From Lysinibacillus fusiformis (GTDB taxonomy: Bacteria; Bacillota; Bacilli; Bacillales_A; Planococcaceae): DNA of 64,000 bases. Of the stretch, positions 27,091 through 36,397 are shown piece after piece. A model generated the notes under the pieces. It had not been told where the DNA came from. It searched no databases and worked only from the letters and a program-made list of their open reading frames with translations. The stretch covers positions 1,550,001-1,614,000 of the forward strand of contig NZ_CP041696.1 of assembly GCF_007362955.1 (NCBI RefSeq), written 5' to 3'. Each line of letters starts with the position of its first letter. The stretch's first letter is position 1. The translations under genes were made by a program, and so were the position numbers.

Positions 27091-28059
27091 TCATACTTTA
27101 ATTAAGATTTTCCCTTGATGTTGACGGCTCTCCATCAGCTCGTGTGCTTTCTGCATGTCTTCTAATGTGAATACATTAGCAATAGGTACTAGGAAGTTTT
27201 CATCTTTTAATAAAGCGAAAACATCCTGTGCAACGTCTTGTAGCATTTCGGGTTTTACTGCACGAGTTGTTCCTAGGCTAAAGCCTTTCACATTGCGACA
27301 GCTATTATGTAAATCAGAAGTTTTTATGTGCCCCGCTTTGCCACTACTATTGCCAAATTGTACAAGTGTACCATATGGTGCTAAACAGTTAAAACTCTCT
27401 TCTGTAATATTCCAAGCTATCGAATCAAACACAATGTTAACACCACGATTATCCGTGTACTCATTAATTTGAGCACTGAAATTATCATAGGTCAGTACAT
27501 GATGAGCACCGAGCTCATAAGCAATTGATGCTTTCTCCATATCGCTAACTGTACCGATTATTTTTTTTGCACCTAACTTTTTTGCCATTTGCACAAGCAT
27601 TGTTCCAACCCCACCAGATGCTGCATGTATTAAAACAATATCCTCCGAGCTTATTTTGACGATTTGATGGGTTAAAATATAGGATAAAAAAGAAACAGTA
27701 GGTACAGCCGCTACCTTTTCAAAGGAGACATCATTTGGGATTTTAAAGACTAATTGTTCATTTGCTACTACATATTCTGCATACGAGCCGTTTCTCGGAA
27801 ATGCAATAACCCGGTCTCCCTTTTTAAACAAACTACTACTATCAAAAGTTTCTTCTATCACACCCGCAACATCTAGACCAAGAATCATCGGGAAATTTGC
27901 CTTCGCCTTATTCCCTATTCGATTTTTGATATCGGCATAATTCACACTTGTATATGCTGTACGAATTAACACTTCTCCTGCTGAAATTGCGGGTTTTGGA
28001 CACTCAACATATGTTAAAACGGACGCTGGTCCAAATTCATTAATCATCATAGCCTTCAT
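27091..28059 (-). CDS. Quinone oxidoreductase-like MDR protein
   Basis: About 322 residues of the zinc-less medium-chain reductase type. Visible are MKAMMINEFGPASVL, the NYADIKNRIG turn, and the NADPH motif IHAASGGVGTMLVQMAKKLGA. No zinc cysteine cluster is present, as expected for NADPH:quinone reductases. The ATG at 28059 after ggaggag is better than the first in-frame start at 28110. It is divergent from a small hydrolase gene. The electron acceptor is unknown. Confidence 0.9.
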   Translation of the reverse strand: MKAMMINEFGPASVLTYVECPKPAISAGEVLIRTAYTSVNYADIKNRIGNKAKANFPMILGLDVAGVIEETFDSSSLFKKGDRVIAFPRNGSYAEYVVANEQLVFKIPNDVSFEKVAAVPTVSFLSYILTHQIVKISSEDIVLIHAASGGVGTMLVQMAKKLGAKKIIGTVSDMEKASIAYELGAHHVLTYDNFSAQINEYTDNRGVNIVFDSIAWNITEESFNCLAPYGTLVQFGNSSGKAGHIKTSDLHNSCRNVKGFSLGTTRAVKPEMLQDVAQDVFALLKDENFLVPIANVFTLEDMQKAHELMESRQHQGKILIKV

Positions 28060-28151
28060 AATTCCACTCCTCCCTGTTATAGTTAAATTATAAGATAGAA
28101 AAAGCGACATAAAAAGGGATACATTTACAATTTTTGTGATGGAGGATTCGA

Positions 28152-28772
28152 ATGAACATAAAACCTAGAAAAGAAATATATAATGGCCTAGCTTACAACT
28201 ATTTTGAAGCAAAGAATGATAAAATCTGCTTCATGTTTTCTGGTACTGGTTACACATATGATAAACCTCTTCTATATTATTCCGCGGCATTAATGCTTGA
28301 ACTCGGCTACGATGTAGTGCAAATCTGTTATTCTTTTGAACAGCAACAATTTGAACAAGAGCCAAAAGCTATTTCAGAAATGGTTTATAGTGCCACAAAT
28401 CCTATTGTGACTCATATGTTAAACAGCAAACCATATCAAAAATCTGTGTACATAGGGAAATCTCTAGGGACTCTACCAATTATTGATTTTTATATGCAAC
28501 AGGGTCCATCTTGTTCTTCTCGCTATGTACTATTTACACCACTTCTGTCATTCGAACATATCCTACAAAATTTGCAGGACAAACATGCCTTTTTGGCAAT
28601 CGGTACAGCTGATCCACATTTCTCACAAGAAAAATTGGACCAACTGAATTGTCATCATCTCGCAATTGTAGAAAACGCCAACCATTCTCTTGAAATAGCA
28701 AATGAGACGGCAACATCCATTAACCTTTGTCAGTCACTTCTAAAGGAATTACAGTCATTTATTCAAAAATGA
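28152..28772 (+). CDS. Small alpha/beta hydrolase-like protein
   Basis: A 206-residue protein with an early FMFSGTGYTYDKPLLYYSA loop, the elbow IGKSLGTLP (serine near residue 100), and a NANHSLE histidine motif near the end. This gives a plausible serine-histidine pair; the acid residue may be in GTADPH. It is shorter than typical esterases. The start ATG follows ggagg. The 92-bp gap to the divergent oxidoreductase probably holds both promoters. Substrate unknown. Confidence 0.78.
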   Translation: MNIKPRKEIYNGLAYNYFEAKNDKICFMFSGTGYTYDKPLLYYSAALMLELGYDVVQICYSFEQQQFEQEPKAISEMVYSATNPIVTHMLNSKPYQKSVYIGKSLGTLPIIDFYMQQGPSCSSRYVLFTPLLSFEHILQNLQDKHAFLAIGTADPHFSQEKLDQLNCHHLAIVENANHSLEIANETATSINLCQSLLKELQSFIQK

Positions 28773-28789
28773 TAAAGTGAAACTTCCAT

Positions 28790-28930
28790 CATTGAGGGTG
28801 TTCTATCCCTACTGATTGTTAGTTGAACCAATCGGGCTTTTACGGTCCGCTGTTCGACCACCTCGTGGACTTGTCTCATCTTTCCACCCGAGGTGACTTC
28901 TTACTGACCTTTCATGCGGGCTAAAATATA
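28790..28930. other. Non-coding stretch with small hairpins
   Basis: The 330-base gap between the hydrolase and the LacI gene has no convincing gene. It contains ccacctcgtgg (28858-28868) and cacccgaggtg (28885-28895), each a short hairpin; cacctcg and cgaggtg can also pair with each other. This may be another repeat type. Confidence 0.4.
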
Positions 28931-29067
28931 GCAATCACCTTAACAAACCAATCCACAAAGCATGAAAAAAGCCAAAATCGAAAACGATGCCCTTTCATCA
29001 TTTTAGATTTTTGCATTAAGCTAAGACGTCTATCAAGTAGTCACCCCACGAAATTAGCTGTATATTA

Positions 29068-29085
29068 GATGTATACGTAGTCATT
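29068..29085. promoter_or_regulatory. Operator-like site before the LacI-type gene
   Basis: The sequence fits the palindrome AATGNNTACGTANNCATT in all fixed positions but the first. It lies 20 bases before the TTG start and matches the three sites at 30138-30253, which suggests autoregulation. Confidence 0.7.
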
Positions 29086-29104
29086 GTACGAAGGAGGAAT
29101 TTTT

Positions 29105-30097
29105 TTGGTATCATCGAAAGATGTTGCAAAATATGCAGGCGTGTCCCAAACAACGGTTTCTCGTGTGTTGAATACGCCTGAGTTAGTGAAAAAACCAACA
29201 CTCGATAAAGTAATGAAAGCCATTCAAGAGCTGAATTATTTCCCAAATGCTCATGCGCGTTCACTTGTTCAGAATAAAACGGATACCATTGTCCTTCTAT
29301 CTGGACCATTGCATAATCCATTTTTCGTCGACACAACTACTGCGATTGTAAATTTTGCGAATGATATGGGTTACCGTGTGAATGTTCAGTTTGTCAATGA
29401 TAAAAAACTTTCTGAAGCTTATGCTACAGCAATTGAACATAAAGTAGATGGTATAATTTTGTCCTGCATTTTGATTGACGATCCCTTTTTTGAGCAATTA
29501 AAACGCATGAATATCCCATTTATCACTTATAACCGGAAACATAAAAATAATGAATACTTTGTAGAAATTGACAACTTTGAAGCAGGCTATTTAGCAGCGC
29601 AACATGTCATCAATCAAGGGCATAAACGAATTGCCTGGGTTGGTGGACCATTAACTGTTAGTACTTTTAATAATCGCTATCTTGGTTTCCTACAAGCATT
29701 GCGGGATGCTTCTATGGACATAGCAGAGGCATATATTTTCAATACGGATACCTCGAAGCTAGATGTTTCTCGTGCTTTTAAAACTTTAATGGCACACCAA
29801 CATCCCCCTACTGCTATTTGTACAGGTGCTGATTCCCTAGCACTAAATTTATTAGACGACGCTATGCGGGCGAATATTGACGTTCCTACTGACCTTAGCA
29901 TTATTGGCATAGATAATGTCGACTTAAGTCAGCACGGAGCTATTCAACTAACAACAGTTGGGAGTATATCAGAGCAAAACTTAGGTTTTATGGCAATTGA
30001 AAAATTAATTGAAATGATTGAAAATAAAAAAAATAGTTGCGTAAAAATTACGGAATCTGTTAAAGTGTTTGATAGAAGCACTACTCGAAAAATATAA
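29105..30097 (+). CDS. LacI family transcriptional regulator
   Basis: About 330 residues. The N-terminal LacI helix-turn-helix (SSKDVAKYAGVSQTTVSRVLN, hinge helix after about residue 50) is followed by a sugar-binding-protein-like effector domain (YFVEIDNFEAGYLAAQHVIN, IIGIDNVDLS). The start is TTG 29105, seven bases after gaaggagg; the frame's earlier TTG precedes that site. Four near-identical operators flank the gene and precede the permease-dehydrogenase operon, so it most likely controls both itself and that operon. Confidence 0.93.
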   Translation: MVSSKDVAKYAGVSQTTVSRVLNTPELVKKPTLDKVMKAIQELNYFPNAHARSLVQNKTDTIVLLSGPLHNPFFVDTTTAIVNFANDMGYRVNVQFVNDKKLSEAYATAIEHKVDGIILSCILIDDPFFEQLKRMNIPFITYNRKHKNNEYFVEIDNFEAGYLAAQHVINQGHKRIAWVGGPLTVSTFNNRYLGFLQALRDASMDIAEAYIFNTDTSKLDVSRAFKTLMAHQHPPTAICTGADSLALNLLDDAMRANIDVPTDLSIIGIDNVDLSQHGAIQLTTVGSISEQNLGFMAIEKLIEMIENKKNSCVKITESVKVFDRSTTRKI

Positions 30098-30100
30098 AAA

Positions 30101-30131
30101 CAAACTTTCATAAGGTTTGTTTTATATTTTA
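30101..30131 (+). terminator. Intrinsic terminator after the LacI-type gene
   Basis: The stem caaacttt / aaggtttg (one G-U pair) has a three-base loop and is followed by ttttatatttt. Confidence 0.75.
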
Positions 30132-30137
30132 TTACCA

Positions 30138-30155
30138 AATGAATACGTAACCATT
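30138..30155. promoter_or_regulatory. LacI-type operator copy 1
   Basis: An 18-bp palindrome with central TACGTA. It is the exact reverse complement of the copy at 30236-30253 and, with the copy at 30176, can form an inverted pair. Confidence 0.75.
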
Positions 30156-30175
30156 TCATTTTTTTATTAACACTG

Positions 30176-30193
30176 AATGGTTACGTATTCATA
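30176..30193. promoter_or_regulatory. LacI-type operator copy 2
   Basis: The same 18-mer as the copy at 30236 except for the last base. Spacing of 60 bp to that copy would suit looping by a tetramer or side-by-side dimers. Confidence 0.75.
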
Positions 30194-30207
30194 TATTTAT
30201 ATATCGA

Positions 30208-30221
30208 TGATAGCGCTTCCT
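30208..30221. promoter_or_regulatory. Possible catabolite-responsive element
   Basis: TGATAGCGCTTCCT between two operators resembles the CcpA cre pattern, with a central CG and agcgct core but about three mismatches. It is weak evidence of carbon catabolite control of the downstream operon. Confidence 0.35.
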
Positions 30222-30235
30222 TATTTTTTACTCAA

Positions 30236-30253
30236 AATGGTTACGTATTCATT
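30236..30253. promoter_or_regulatory. LacI-type operator copy 3
   Basis: A full match to AATGNNTACGTANNCATT, 83 bases before the permease start codon, in the expected promoter region. Confidence 0.75.
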
Positions 30254-30335
30254 TAATTTTGTTAGGGGGCCTGTTTCATTTTTTAGCTTTCATTTATTTA
30301 AGGGGTTATTTTCACATTAGGAGGAGAAATATTAT

Positions 30336-31718
30336 ATGAAATGGCAAGAACGCGAATATGGCGAAGAATCGCCTCATATTCCAGCGGGTCCTTTTAAAAT
30401 CCGCTTACCTTTTATTCACTATCGTTTTGAATGGCCAGACTATGTACAAGGGTTGTTAATGTGCGCGGTTGATTTATCTGCGATTCCACTGTTAACTACT
30501 TTACTTGGCATGCCGTTTGAAGTAGCTCTAGCCATTATTGTATTAAATGGTTTGTTTTATTTAACTCATCATTTATTAGGTGATCCAGCAGTGCCAGGGT
30601 GGATTACACCAGCAATCCCACTTATCACATTGTATTGTCAGCAGTTCCCCGAAGGTTCTGAACGTGTCCATGCACTCATAGCCTTTCAGATGACACTCGG
30701 TTTGTTATCCATTTTCCTAGGTGCTACTGGATTAGCCCAACGAGTGGTACGACTAATCCCACCAGCCATGAAATCGGGCATTATTCTCGGTGCTGGACTT
30801 GCCGCTGTTATTTCTGTATTCCAAGTTGGTGGTCGTTTTGAAACATTTCCATGGACAATCTCTATTGCCATCGGAATTGGATTTTACTTATTATTTTCAA
30901 AACATTTCGCGATTTTCCATAAACGAAACGCATTGTGGGCTACTATTGCCAAGCTAGGAATTTTCCCTGTTATTCTTATTGCAGTAATCATTGCTCCCCT
31001 GTTCGGAGAGGCACCTTGGCCGACTATTCAATTCGGGTTCTCAGCGCCCGATTTTATAACACTTTGGAATGAATACACTGTATTCGGTTTAGGCTTACCA
31101 CCTTTGATGATGTTTGTTACAGGCCTACCTACTGTATTAGCAACATATATCGTACTATTTGGTGATGTCTTACAAAATAAGGTGTTGGTAGAAGATGGTG
31201 CAGCAGCTCGACCAGATGAAAAGCTTGAGTATAGCCCAAGTCGAGCACATTTGATTTTTGGTATACGTAATTCATTTATGAGTGTCTTAGGTCCTGACGT
31301 AACGATGTGTGGACCAACCTGGTCTGCTATGCAAGTTGTTATGATTGAGCGCTACAAAAAAGGACGTAAGGCAATGGATTCCTTCTTCGGTGGAATCGGT
31401 TCCTTCCGATGGGGTACAAATACAGGTTTGCTTCTATTGCCGATTGTCAGTCTGGTTGAACCAATTTTAGGTGTAGCACTAGCACTAACACTCTTAATTC
31501 AAGGTTATGTCAGTGTAAAAGTTGGGATTTTAGAGGCTCGAAGCCAAACAGATTTAGGGATTGCGGGTATTATCGCAGCTGTACTTTGCATTAAAGGCGC
31601 AGCATGGGCATTCGCAGTTGGTATTATTTTATGTTTATTAATTTATGGCAAGGACTTCTTCAAAGGTGAGGTCGACAAGACATTTACGAAAGACCAGTTA
31701 ACTCAAGATGAAGCTTAA
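30336..31718 (+). CDS. Multi-spanning permease (NCS2/SulP-like)
   Basis: A 460-residue membrane protein with about 12 helices. The segment PPAMKSGIILGAGLAAVISVF and the overall arrangement resemble the uracil/xanthine-sulfate permease superfamily, though it lacks a clear purine-permease signature, so substrate assignment is open. Start ATG 30336 follows aggaggag. It is followed after 18 bases by an aldehyde dehydrogenase and then an alcohol dehydrogenase, so the likely cargo is an organic acid, alcohol or aldehyde precursor used by those enzymes. Confidence 0.78.
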   Translation: MKWQEREYGEESPHIPAGPFKIRLPFIHYRFEWPDYVQGLLMCAVDLSAIPLLTTLLGMPFEVALAIIVLNGLFYLTHHLLGDPAVPGWITPAIPLITLYCQQFPEGSERVHALIAFQMTLGLLSIFLGATGLAQRVVRLIPPAMKSGIILGAGLAAVISVFQVGGRFETFPWTISIAIGIGFYLLFSKHFAIFHKRNALWATIAKLGIFPVILIAVIIAPLFGEAPWPTIQFGFSAPDFITLWNEYTVFGLGLPPLMMFVTGLPTVLATYIVLFGDVLQNKVLVEDGAAARPDEKLEYSPSRAHLIFGIRNSFMSVLGPDVTMCGPTWSAMQVVMIERYKKGRKAMDSFFGGIGSFRWGTNTGLLLLPIVSLVEPILGVALALTLLIQGYVSVKVGILEARSQTDLGIAGIIAAVLCIKGAAWAFAVGIILCLLIYGKDFFKGEVDKTFTKDQLTQDEA

Positions 31719-31736
31719 TGATGAAAGGATGATTAG

Positions 31737-33158
31737 ATGAAAAAACAATATTATGTGAATGGTGAATGGAAAACTGCAAATCATTTTGCAGAGCTTAACT
31801 CCCCTTATACTAAAGAGGTTATTGCCGAAATCTCTCAAGCTACACGTGAAGATGTTGAAGAAGCAATTCAGTGTGCCTACCATGCAAATTCGGCAATGGC
31901 CGCACTCACTGCTTACGAGCGTGCATCAATTTTAGAACATATCGTACAACTATTTATCGACAATCGTGTGAAGGCTGCTGAAATAATCGCCCTTGAAGCA
32001 GCCAAGCCGATGAAATATGCATTAGGGGAAATCGATCGCACAATTGAAACCTATAAATTTGCTGCTGAAGAGGCCAAGCGTCTTACTGGTGAAATGATTC
32101 CAATGGATGCAGCAAAAGGAGGTGCTGGGCGATTTGCCTATACGATTGAACAGCCTTTAGGTGTTATTGGTGCTATCACGCCATTTAATTTCCCACAAAA
32201 TTTAGTGGCACATAAGGTGGGTCCTGCCATTGCAGCAGGTAACACGATTGTCTTAAAACCCGCTTCTCAAACGCCTCTTTCTGCGCTATTTTTAGCAGAG
32301 CTAATTGATCAAACCGCCCTACCGAAAGGTGCTTTTAATGTCGTAACGGGTAGTGGTAAAACTGTTGGGGATGCACTAGTAGACAGTAACGAAGTCAAAA
32401 TGATTACATTCACGGGTAGTCCAGCAGTTGGCATTGGCATTCGTGAAAAAGCAGGTTTGAAAAAGGTTGCCCTAGAGTTAGGTTCTAACGCAGGCCTAAT
32501 CATCGATTGCAATGTAGACTTAGATGAAATCGTGCCTAAATGTGTTATGGGGGCATTTTCAAATCAAGGGCAAGTATGTATTTCATTGCAGCGCATTTAT
32601 GTACTGGATGAATTATTCGAGGCGTTTACTGAAAAATTCACAGCTGCAACAAAACATTTAATAATTGGCAATCCCCTTGAGCAGTCAACAGATATTTCTG
32701 CCATGATTCATCCCGATGAACAAGTTCGTGCGATGAACTGGGTACATGAGGCGGCTCAATATGGCGCAGATATTCTAACTGGTGGAACAGTTGAAAATGG
32801 AGTATTTTTACCGACTATCTTAACAAATGTAGCCTCTACTCTAAAAGTTTCATGCCAAGAAGTATTCGCACCTATCGTAATCATCAATCGAATTTCTTCT
32901 ATCGAGGAGGGTATCTCAGCTATTAATGATTCAAATTATGGTTTACAGGCCGGCATTTTTACAAAGAATATTCAAACAGCCTTTACTGCCTCCAAACAGC
33001 TAGAAGTGGGCGGTGTCATCATTAACGATATTCCAACATACCGTGTCGATCAAATGCCCTATGGCGGTGTTAAGGAAAGTGGTACAGGTAAGGAAGGCTT
33101 AAAATACGCAATTCATGAAATGACAGAAACGAAATTGGTCGTTTGGAATCAACAATAA
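31737..33158 (+). CDS. NAD(P)-dependent aldehyde dehydrogenase
   Basis: A 473-residue ALDH superfamily enzyme. The catalytic glutamate lies in ALELGSNAG, the catalytic cysteine in FSNQGQVCISLQR (near residue 281), and the cofactor region includes GAITPFNFPQNL and ITFTGSPAVG. All key residues are present. It oxidises an aldehyde to the acid. Being co-transcribed with an iron alcohol dehydrogenase, it may complete an alcohol-to-acid route. Start ATG follows aaagga. Confidence 0.94.
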   Translation: MKKQYYVNGEWKTANHFAELNSPYTKEVIAEISQATREDVEEAIQCAYHANSAMAALTAYERASILEHIVQLFIDNRVKAAEIIALEAAKPMKYALGEIDRTIETYKFAAEEAKRLTGEMIPMDAAKGGAGRFAYTIEQPLGVIGAITPFNFPQNLVAHKVGPAIAAGNTIVLKPASQTPLSALFLAELIDQTALPKGAFNVVTGSGKTVGDALVDSNEVKMITFTGSPAVGIGIREKAGLKKVALELGSNAGLIIDCNVDLDEIVPKCVMGAFSNQGQVCISLQRIYVLDELFEAFTEKFTAATKHLIIGNPLEQSTDISAMIHPDEQVRAMNWVHEAAQYGADILTGGTVENGVFLPTILTNVASTLKVSCQEVFAPIVIINRISSIEEGISAINDSNYGLQAGIFTKNIQTAFTASKQLEVGGVIINDIPTYRVDQMPYGGVKESGTGKEGLKYAIHEMTETKLVVWNQQ

Positions 33159-33170
33159 GGAGTGGTTAAG

Positions 33171-34352
33171 ATGTCTGAAAAAATTACGTTTGCCCCTATT
33201 AGCTATACTGGCTGGGGTTCGTTATCTCACCTATTAGATGAAGTAAAACGTTTTAAAGCAAGTAAAATATTAGTAGTGACTGATCCATTTCTAAAAGATA
33301 TCGGTCTGACAAATCAGGTTACCGATCCTTTAGAAGCTGAAGGTTACGCCATTGAAATTTATACAGAAGTTGTTCCAGAACCACCTTTAGCAATTGGTGA
33401 AAAATTAGTCGCTCATACACGTGACAATGCTTTTGATTTAGTGATTGGCGTGGGTGGTGGTAGTGCGCTGGATTTAGCAAAATTAGCTGGCGTTCTTGCT
33501 TCACATGATGGCAATGTGGCAGATTATTTAAATTTAACAGGTTCAAAACAAATCACAGAAAAAGGACTTCCTACTATATTAATTCCTACTACTTCAGGTA
33601 CAGGTTCAGAAATCACAAATATCTCTGTTCTTTCTCTTGAAACAACAAAGGATGTGGTGACACATGACAATCTACTAGCTGATGTTGCCATTGTCGACCC
33701 TGCCCTGACAATTTCTCTACCACCAAAAGTCACTGCCGCTACTGGTGTTGATGCTTTAACACATGCAGTCGAATCATATATTTCTAAGAATGCTAGTCCC
33801 GTATCAGATGCATTGGCATTACAAGCTATTCGTCTAATTAGTAATTCGATTCGTACAGCCGTTGCGAATGGCGAAGATAAACAGGCACGAACTGATATGA
33901 GCTATGGCAGTTATCTTGCAGGTATTGCCTTCTTTAACGCCGGCGTAGCTGGGGTTCATGCACTTGCTTACCCTCTAGGTGGTCAATTCCATATAGCACA
34001 TGGTGATTCGAATGCAGTATTACTTCCTTATGTAATGGGCTATATTCGCCAAAGTTGTGAGAAACGAATGAAAGACATTTATGATGCAATGGGCTTTAGT
34101 TCAGTAAATCTTTCTCAGGAAGAAGCATCCTATAAATGCGTAGCAGAATTGAAACGCTTAGTTGAAGATGTAGGTATTCCTTCTTCATTAAAAGGCTTTG
34201 ACATCCCAGAAGATGCTTTAGAAAGTCTAACAAATGCTGGAATTGAACAACGTCGCATTTTAGCACGAAGCCCTATGCCTTTATTAAAAGAGGATATTTA
34301 TACAATTTATAAAGCTGCTTTCGATGGCGTAATTGTTGAGCCTTCAAAATAG
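33171..34352 (+). CDS. Iron-containing alcohol dehydrogenase
   Basis: About 393 residues of the group III metal alcohol dehydrogenases. The NAD glycine motif is GVGGGSALDLAK, then PTTSGTGSE. The iron ligands are expected in DALTHAVESY (Asp, His) and GVHALAYPLGGQFHIAHG (two His). I start at ATG 33171 (MSEKITF) after aaggag, 12 bases from the ALDH stop; the frame begins three codons earlier. It resembles 1,3-propanediol/4-hydroxybutyrate dehydrogenases. It is the last gene of the LacI-controlled operon. Confidence 0.93.
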   Translation: MSEKITFAPISYTGWGSLSHLLDEVKRFKASKILVVTDPFLKDIGLTNQVTDPLEAEGYAIEIYTEVVPEPPLAIGEKLVAHTRDNAFDLVIGVGGGSALDLAKLAGVLASHDGNVADYLNLTGSKQITEKGLPTILIPTTSGTGSEITNISVLSLETTKDVVTHDNLLADVAIVDPALTISLPPKVTAATGVDALTHAVESYISKNASPVSDALALQAIRLISNSIRTAVANGEDKQARTDMSYGSYLAGIAFFNAGVAGVHALAYPLGGQFHIAHGDSNAVLLPYVMGYIRQSCEKRMKDIYDAMGFSSVNLSQEEASYKCVAELKRLVEDVGIPSSLKGFDIPEDALESLTNAGIEQRRILARSPMPLLKEDIYTIYKAAFDGVIVEPSK

Positions 34353-34604
34353 ATGACATAATGATGTGTGGCTAATAATGTCAGCTACAATCTGAATTGC
34401 TAACAAGAATCTGCTCGTGTTCTGCGCGTAAGCAGCAAGTCTCCTGAACGCTCAGCGTCTTTGAAGATTATTGTCTGCTTCCTTTCTCGTGGAAACCTTG
34501 CAGGTTCTTTTTTATGAAATCAAAAAATCTTTCTATTACGTAAATGGAAGTCCCCCTTTTCTTATCCTTGGACAGCCTTTTCTATACTTATCTAAACACC
34601 GCAA
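34353..34604. other. Gene-free interval after the alcohol dehydrogenase
   Basis: No credible gene. Around 34400-34520 the sequence is GC-richer and broken into short complementary pieces such as tgctcgtg and gtctgctt, in the style of the other intergenic repeats, but I could not align it to either family. Confidence 0.35.
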
Positions 34605-34643
34605 AAAAACGCTCTCCCTATAATAATTTGGGAGAGCGTTTTT
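34605..34643 (-). terminator. Strong intrinsic terminator of the yjlC-ndh operon
   Basis: A perfect 14-base stem aaaaacgctctccc / gggagagcgttttt lies 13 bases beyond the ndh stop. It is also symmetrical enough to stop plus-strand transcription. Confidence 0.9.
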
Positions 34644-34655
34644 CCATACTCAATC

Positions 34656-35840
34656 TTAGTATGCTAAGCCGAATAAAGCTTTGATGTGTGTAAGATAGCG
34701 AATGTTAGACGCTTCTTTCATAAGTGTTGCCGGAAGACCTTTAAGTTGTGTATTGTTAGCACCTACAGTTGCTACAGCATCTTTGCGGCCTAGGCTTGCA
34801 AGTGTACCAGAGTTAACTGCTGAGAATGGCTTCAGCTCTTGGTTTTTGTATTGTGCGAATAAGTTGTAACCAGCACATTCGCCCATTTGCCATGCAACTT
34901 GTGCAGTTGGTGCGTAAAGTGGACGTCCACCGTCAGCTGGTAATGCAACAGATGCGTCACCGATTACGAATACATCAGCATGTGATGTAGATTGTAAGAA
35001 TTCGTTGATCGTTGCTTTACCACGGTCAGCAGCAAGTCCTGACTCACCTACTAGTGGAAGTGGAGCAACTCCACCAGTCCATACAAGTGTGTTTGCAACG
35101 ATTGGTTCACGATCTTTAAGTGAGATTACATTCCCGTCAACGCCAGTAACTGGTGTACCTGTAATGAATTCAACACCACGTTTTGTTAAGCTTTCAGTTG
35201 CACGCTCGATCAGCACGTCTGGAAGGACTGGTAAGATTTTCGGACCAGCTTCAACAAGTTTGATTTTAAGGTCAGCAAAGTTAACACCGTGTTTTGCTGC
35301 GATTTTAGGGAAGTTGTCCACGATTTCGCCTACAAGCTCAACACCTGTTAAACCGCCACCACCGATAACGATTGTTGCATCCGCTTCGTCTTTAGACTGT
35401 GCGTAAGCTTTAATACGGTCTTCGATGTGTCTATTAATTTTGTTTGCATCGTTTACTGATTTAAGAACCATAGAGTTTTCTTCTAATCCTGGGATACCGA
35501 AGAAACCTGTTTGGCTACCTAGTGATACTATTAAAGTATCATATGATAAAGTGTATCCGGTATCTAAGTCAACTTTTTTAGTGTCTACGTTGAATTTTGT
35601 TACTTTTGCAATTTCTAAATTAATATCTAAACCTTTGAAGATTTTTTTTAATGGTAATGCTACAGCACCTTCTGCAATAGTACCCCCAGCTAAACGGTGA
35701 AGCTCTGTAATGATTTGGTGTGTTGGAAATTGGTTAACTACTGTGATTTTTGCTTCATCAGCTGATAAATACTTACGTGCTGTTAATGCAGTTAAAACAC
35801 CAGCGTAACCAGCACCTAAGATGACGATTTCTTTTGACAT
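34656..35840 (-). CDS. ndh: Type II NADH dehydrogenase
   Basis: A 394-residue non-proton-pumping NADH:menaquinone oxidoreductase of the membrane surface. The FAD motif is VILGAGYAGVLTAL (residues 5-18), the NADH motif IVIGGGGLTGVELVGE (about 155-170), and the second FAD contact DVFVIGDAS. The C-terminus ends with the short amphipathic helix that anchors these proteins. It lies 45 bases after a DUF1641 gene, the same order as yjlC-ndh of Bacillus subtilis. Start ATG follows ggagga. Confidence 0.93.
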   Translation of the reverse strand: MSKEIVILGAGYAGVLTALTARKYLSADEAKITVVNQFPTHQIITELHRLAGGTIAEGAVALPLKKIFKGLDINLEIAKVTKFNVDTKKVDLDTGYTLSYDTLIVSLGSQTGFFGIPGLEENSMVLKSVNDANKINRHIEDRIKAYAQSKDEADATIVIGGGGLTGVELVGEIVDNFPKIAAKHGVNFADLKIKLVEAGPKILPVLPDVLIERATESLTKRGVEFITGTPVTGVDGNVISLKDREPIVANTLVWTGGVAPLPLVGESGLAADRGKATINEFLQSTSHADVFVIGDASVALPADGGRPLYAPTAQVAWQMGECAGYNLFAQYKNQELKPFSAVNSGTLASLGRKDAVATVGANNTQLKGLPATLMKEASNIRYLTHIKALFGLAY

Positions 35841-35885
35841 TATTAATTAATCCTCCGTCCTTACGAATTAAATGTATCTCGAGTC

Positions 35886-36314
35886 TTATTTAGATTGACG
35901 TTCAGCGTTTACTTGTAAAAAAGCATTTACAAAACGGAAAACACCTTGAACTTGAGGGTCTTTTAGCATTTTCATAAGACCAAATAAACCGATAACTTCC
36001 TGGCTTTCAGAAGCGCGGTCTTTTGCTTCAATTGCAGTAGCTGCAAGGTTTTTAGCTGTACCTACAACTGGACCAGCCATTTCTGTAACAGCACCGACAG
36101 TATCATTTTTTAGTACTTCATCAGTTGCAACTGCTTGCGCGAACTCATATGATTTTGTTAATAACGTCATCATTTCAGTTAACTTTGGTAATTGCTCAAC
36201 TAAAGTTGTTAGGGATTCTTGTACCTCTGGCTTTAATAGTTGGTCTAGTACATCTAGTTGTTCTTGACTCACAGATAATTGTTCAGATTGTGCTTGGTTA
36301 TTCGTTTCTGACAT
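35886..36314 (-). CDS. yjlC: DUF1641 protein YjlC
   Basis: A 142-residue acidic, helical protein with EQLPKLTEMMTLL and a conserved middle (EMAGPVVGTAKNLAA), ending in LMKMLKDPQVQGVFRFVNAFL. These are DUF1641 features. Its position directly before ndh matches yjlC of Bacillus subtilis. It is presumed to help or regulate NDH-2, but no activity is established. Start ATG follows aaaggaga. The long leader upstream contains a terminator-like hairpin (36366-36397). Confidence 0.88.
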   Translation of the reverse strand: MSETNNQAQSEQLSVSQEQLDVLDQLLKPEVQESLTTLVEQLPKLTEMMTLLTKSYEFAQAVATDEVLKNDTVGAVTEMAGPVVGTAKNLAATAIEAKDRASESQEVIGLFGLMKMLKDPQVQGVFRFVNAFLQVNAERQSK

Positions 36315-36365
36315 TTTGAACTCTCCTTTGCCATCACTATTACTATTTTTATATTACTTCCATGT

Positions 36366-36397
36366 AAAAAAGACCATTAAGCAATCTCTTAACAGTC
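36366..36397 (-). terminator. Terminator-like hairpin in the yjlC leader
   Basis: On the minus strand gactgttaag and cttaatggtc pair over ten positions with two G-U wobbles, followed by six T. It lies 52 bases before the yjlC start codon, within the presumed 5' leader. Confidence 0.65.

Noticed and set aside
29016..29336. 106-codon minus-strand frame opposite the LacI-type gene start
   Set aside because: It overlaps the clear helix-turn-helix coding region and the operator.
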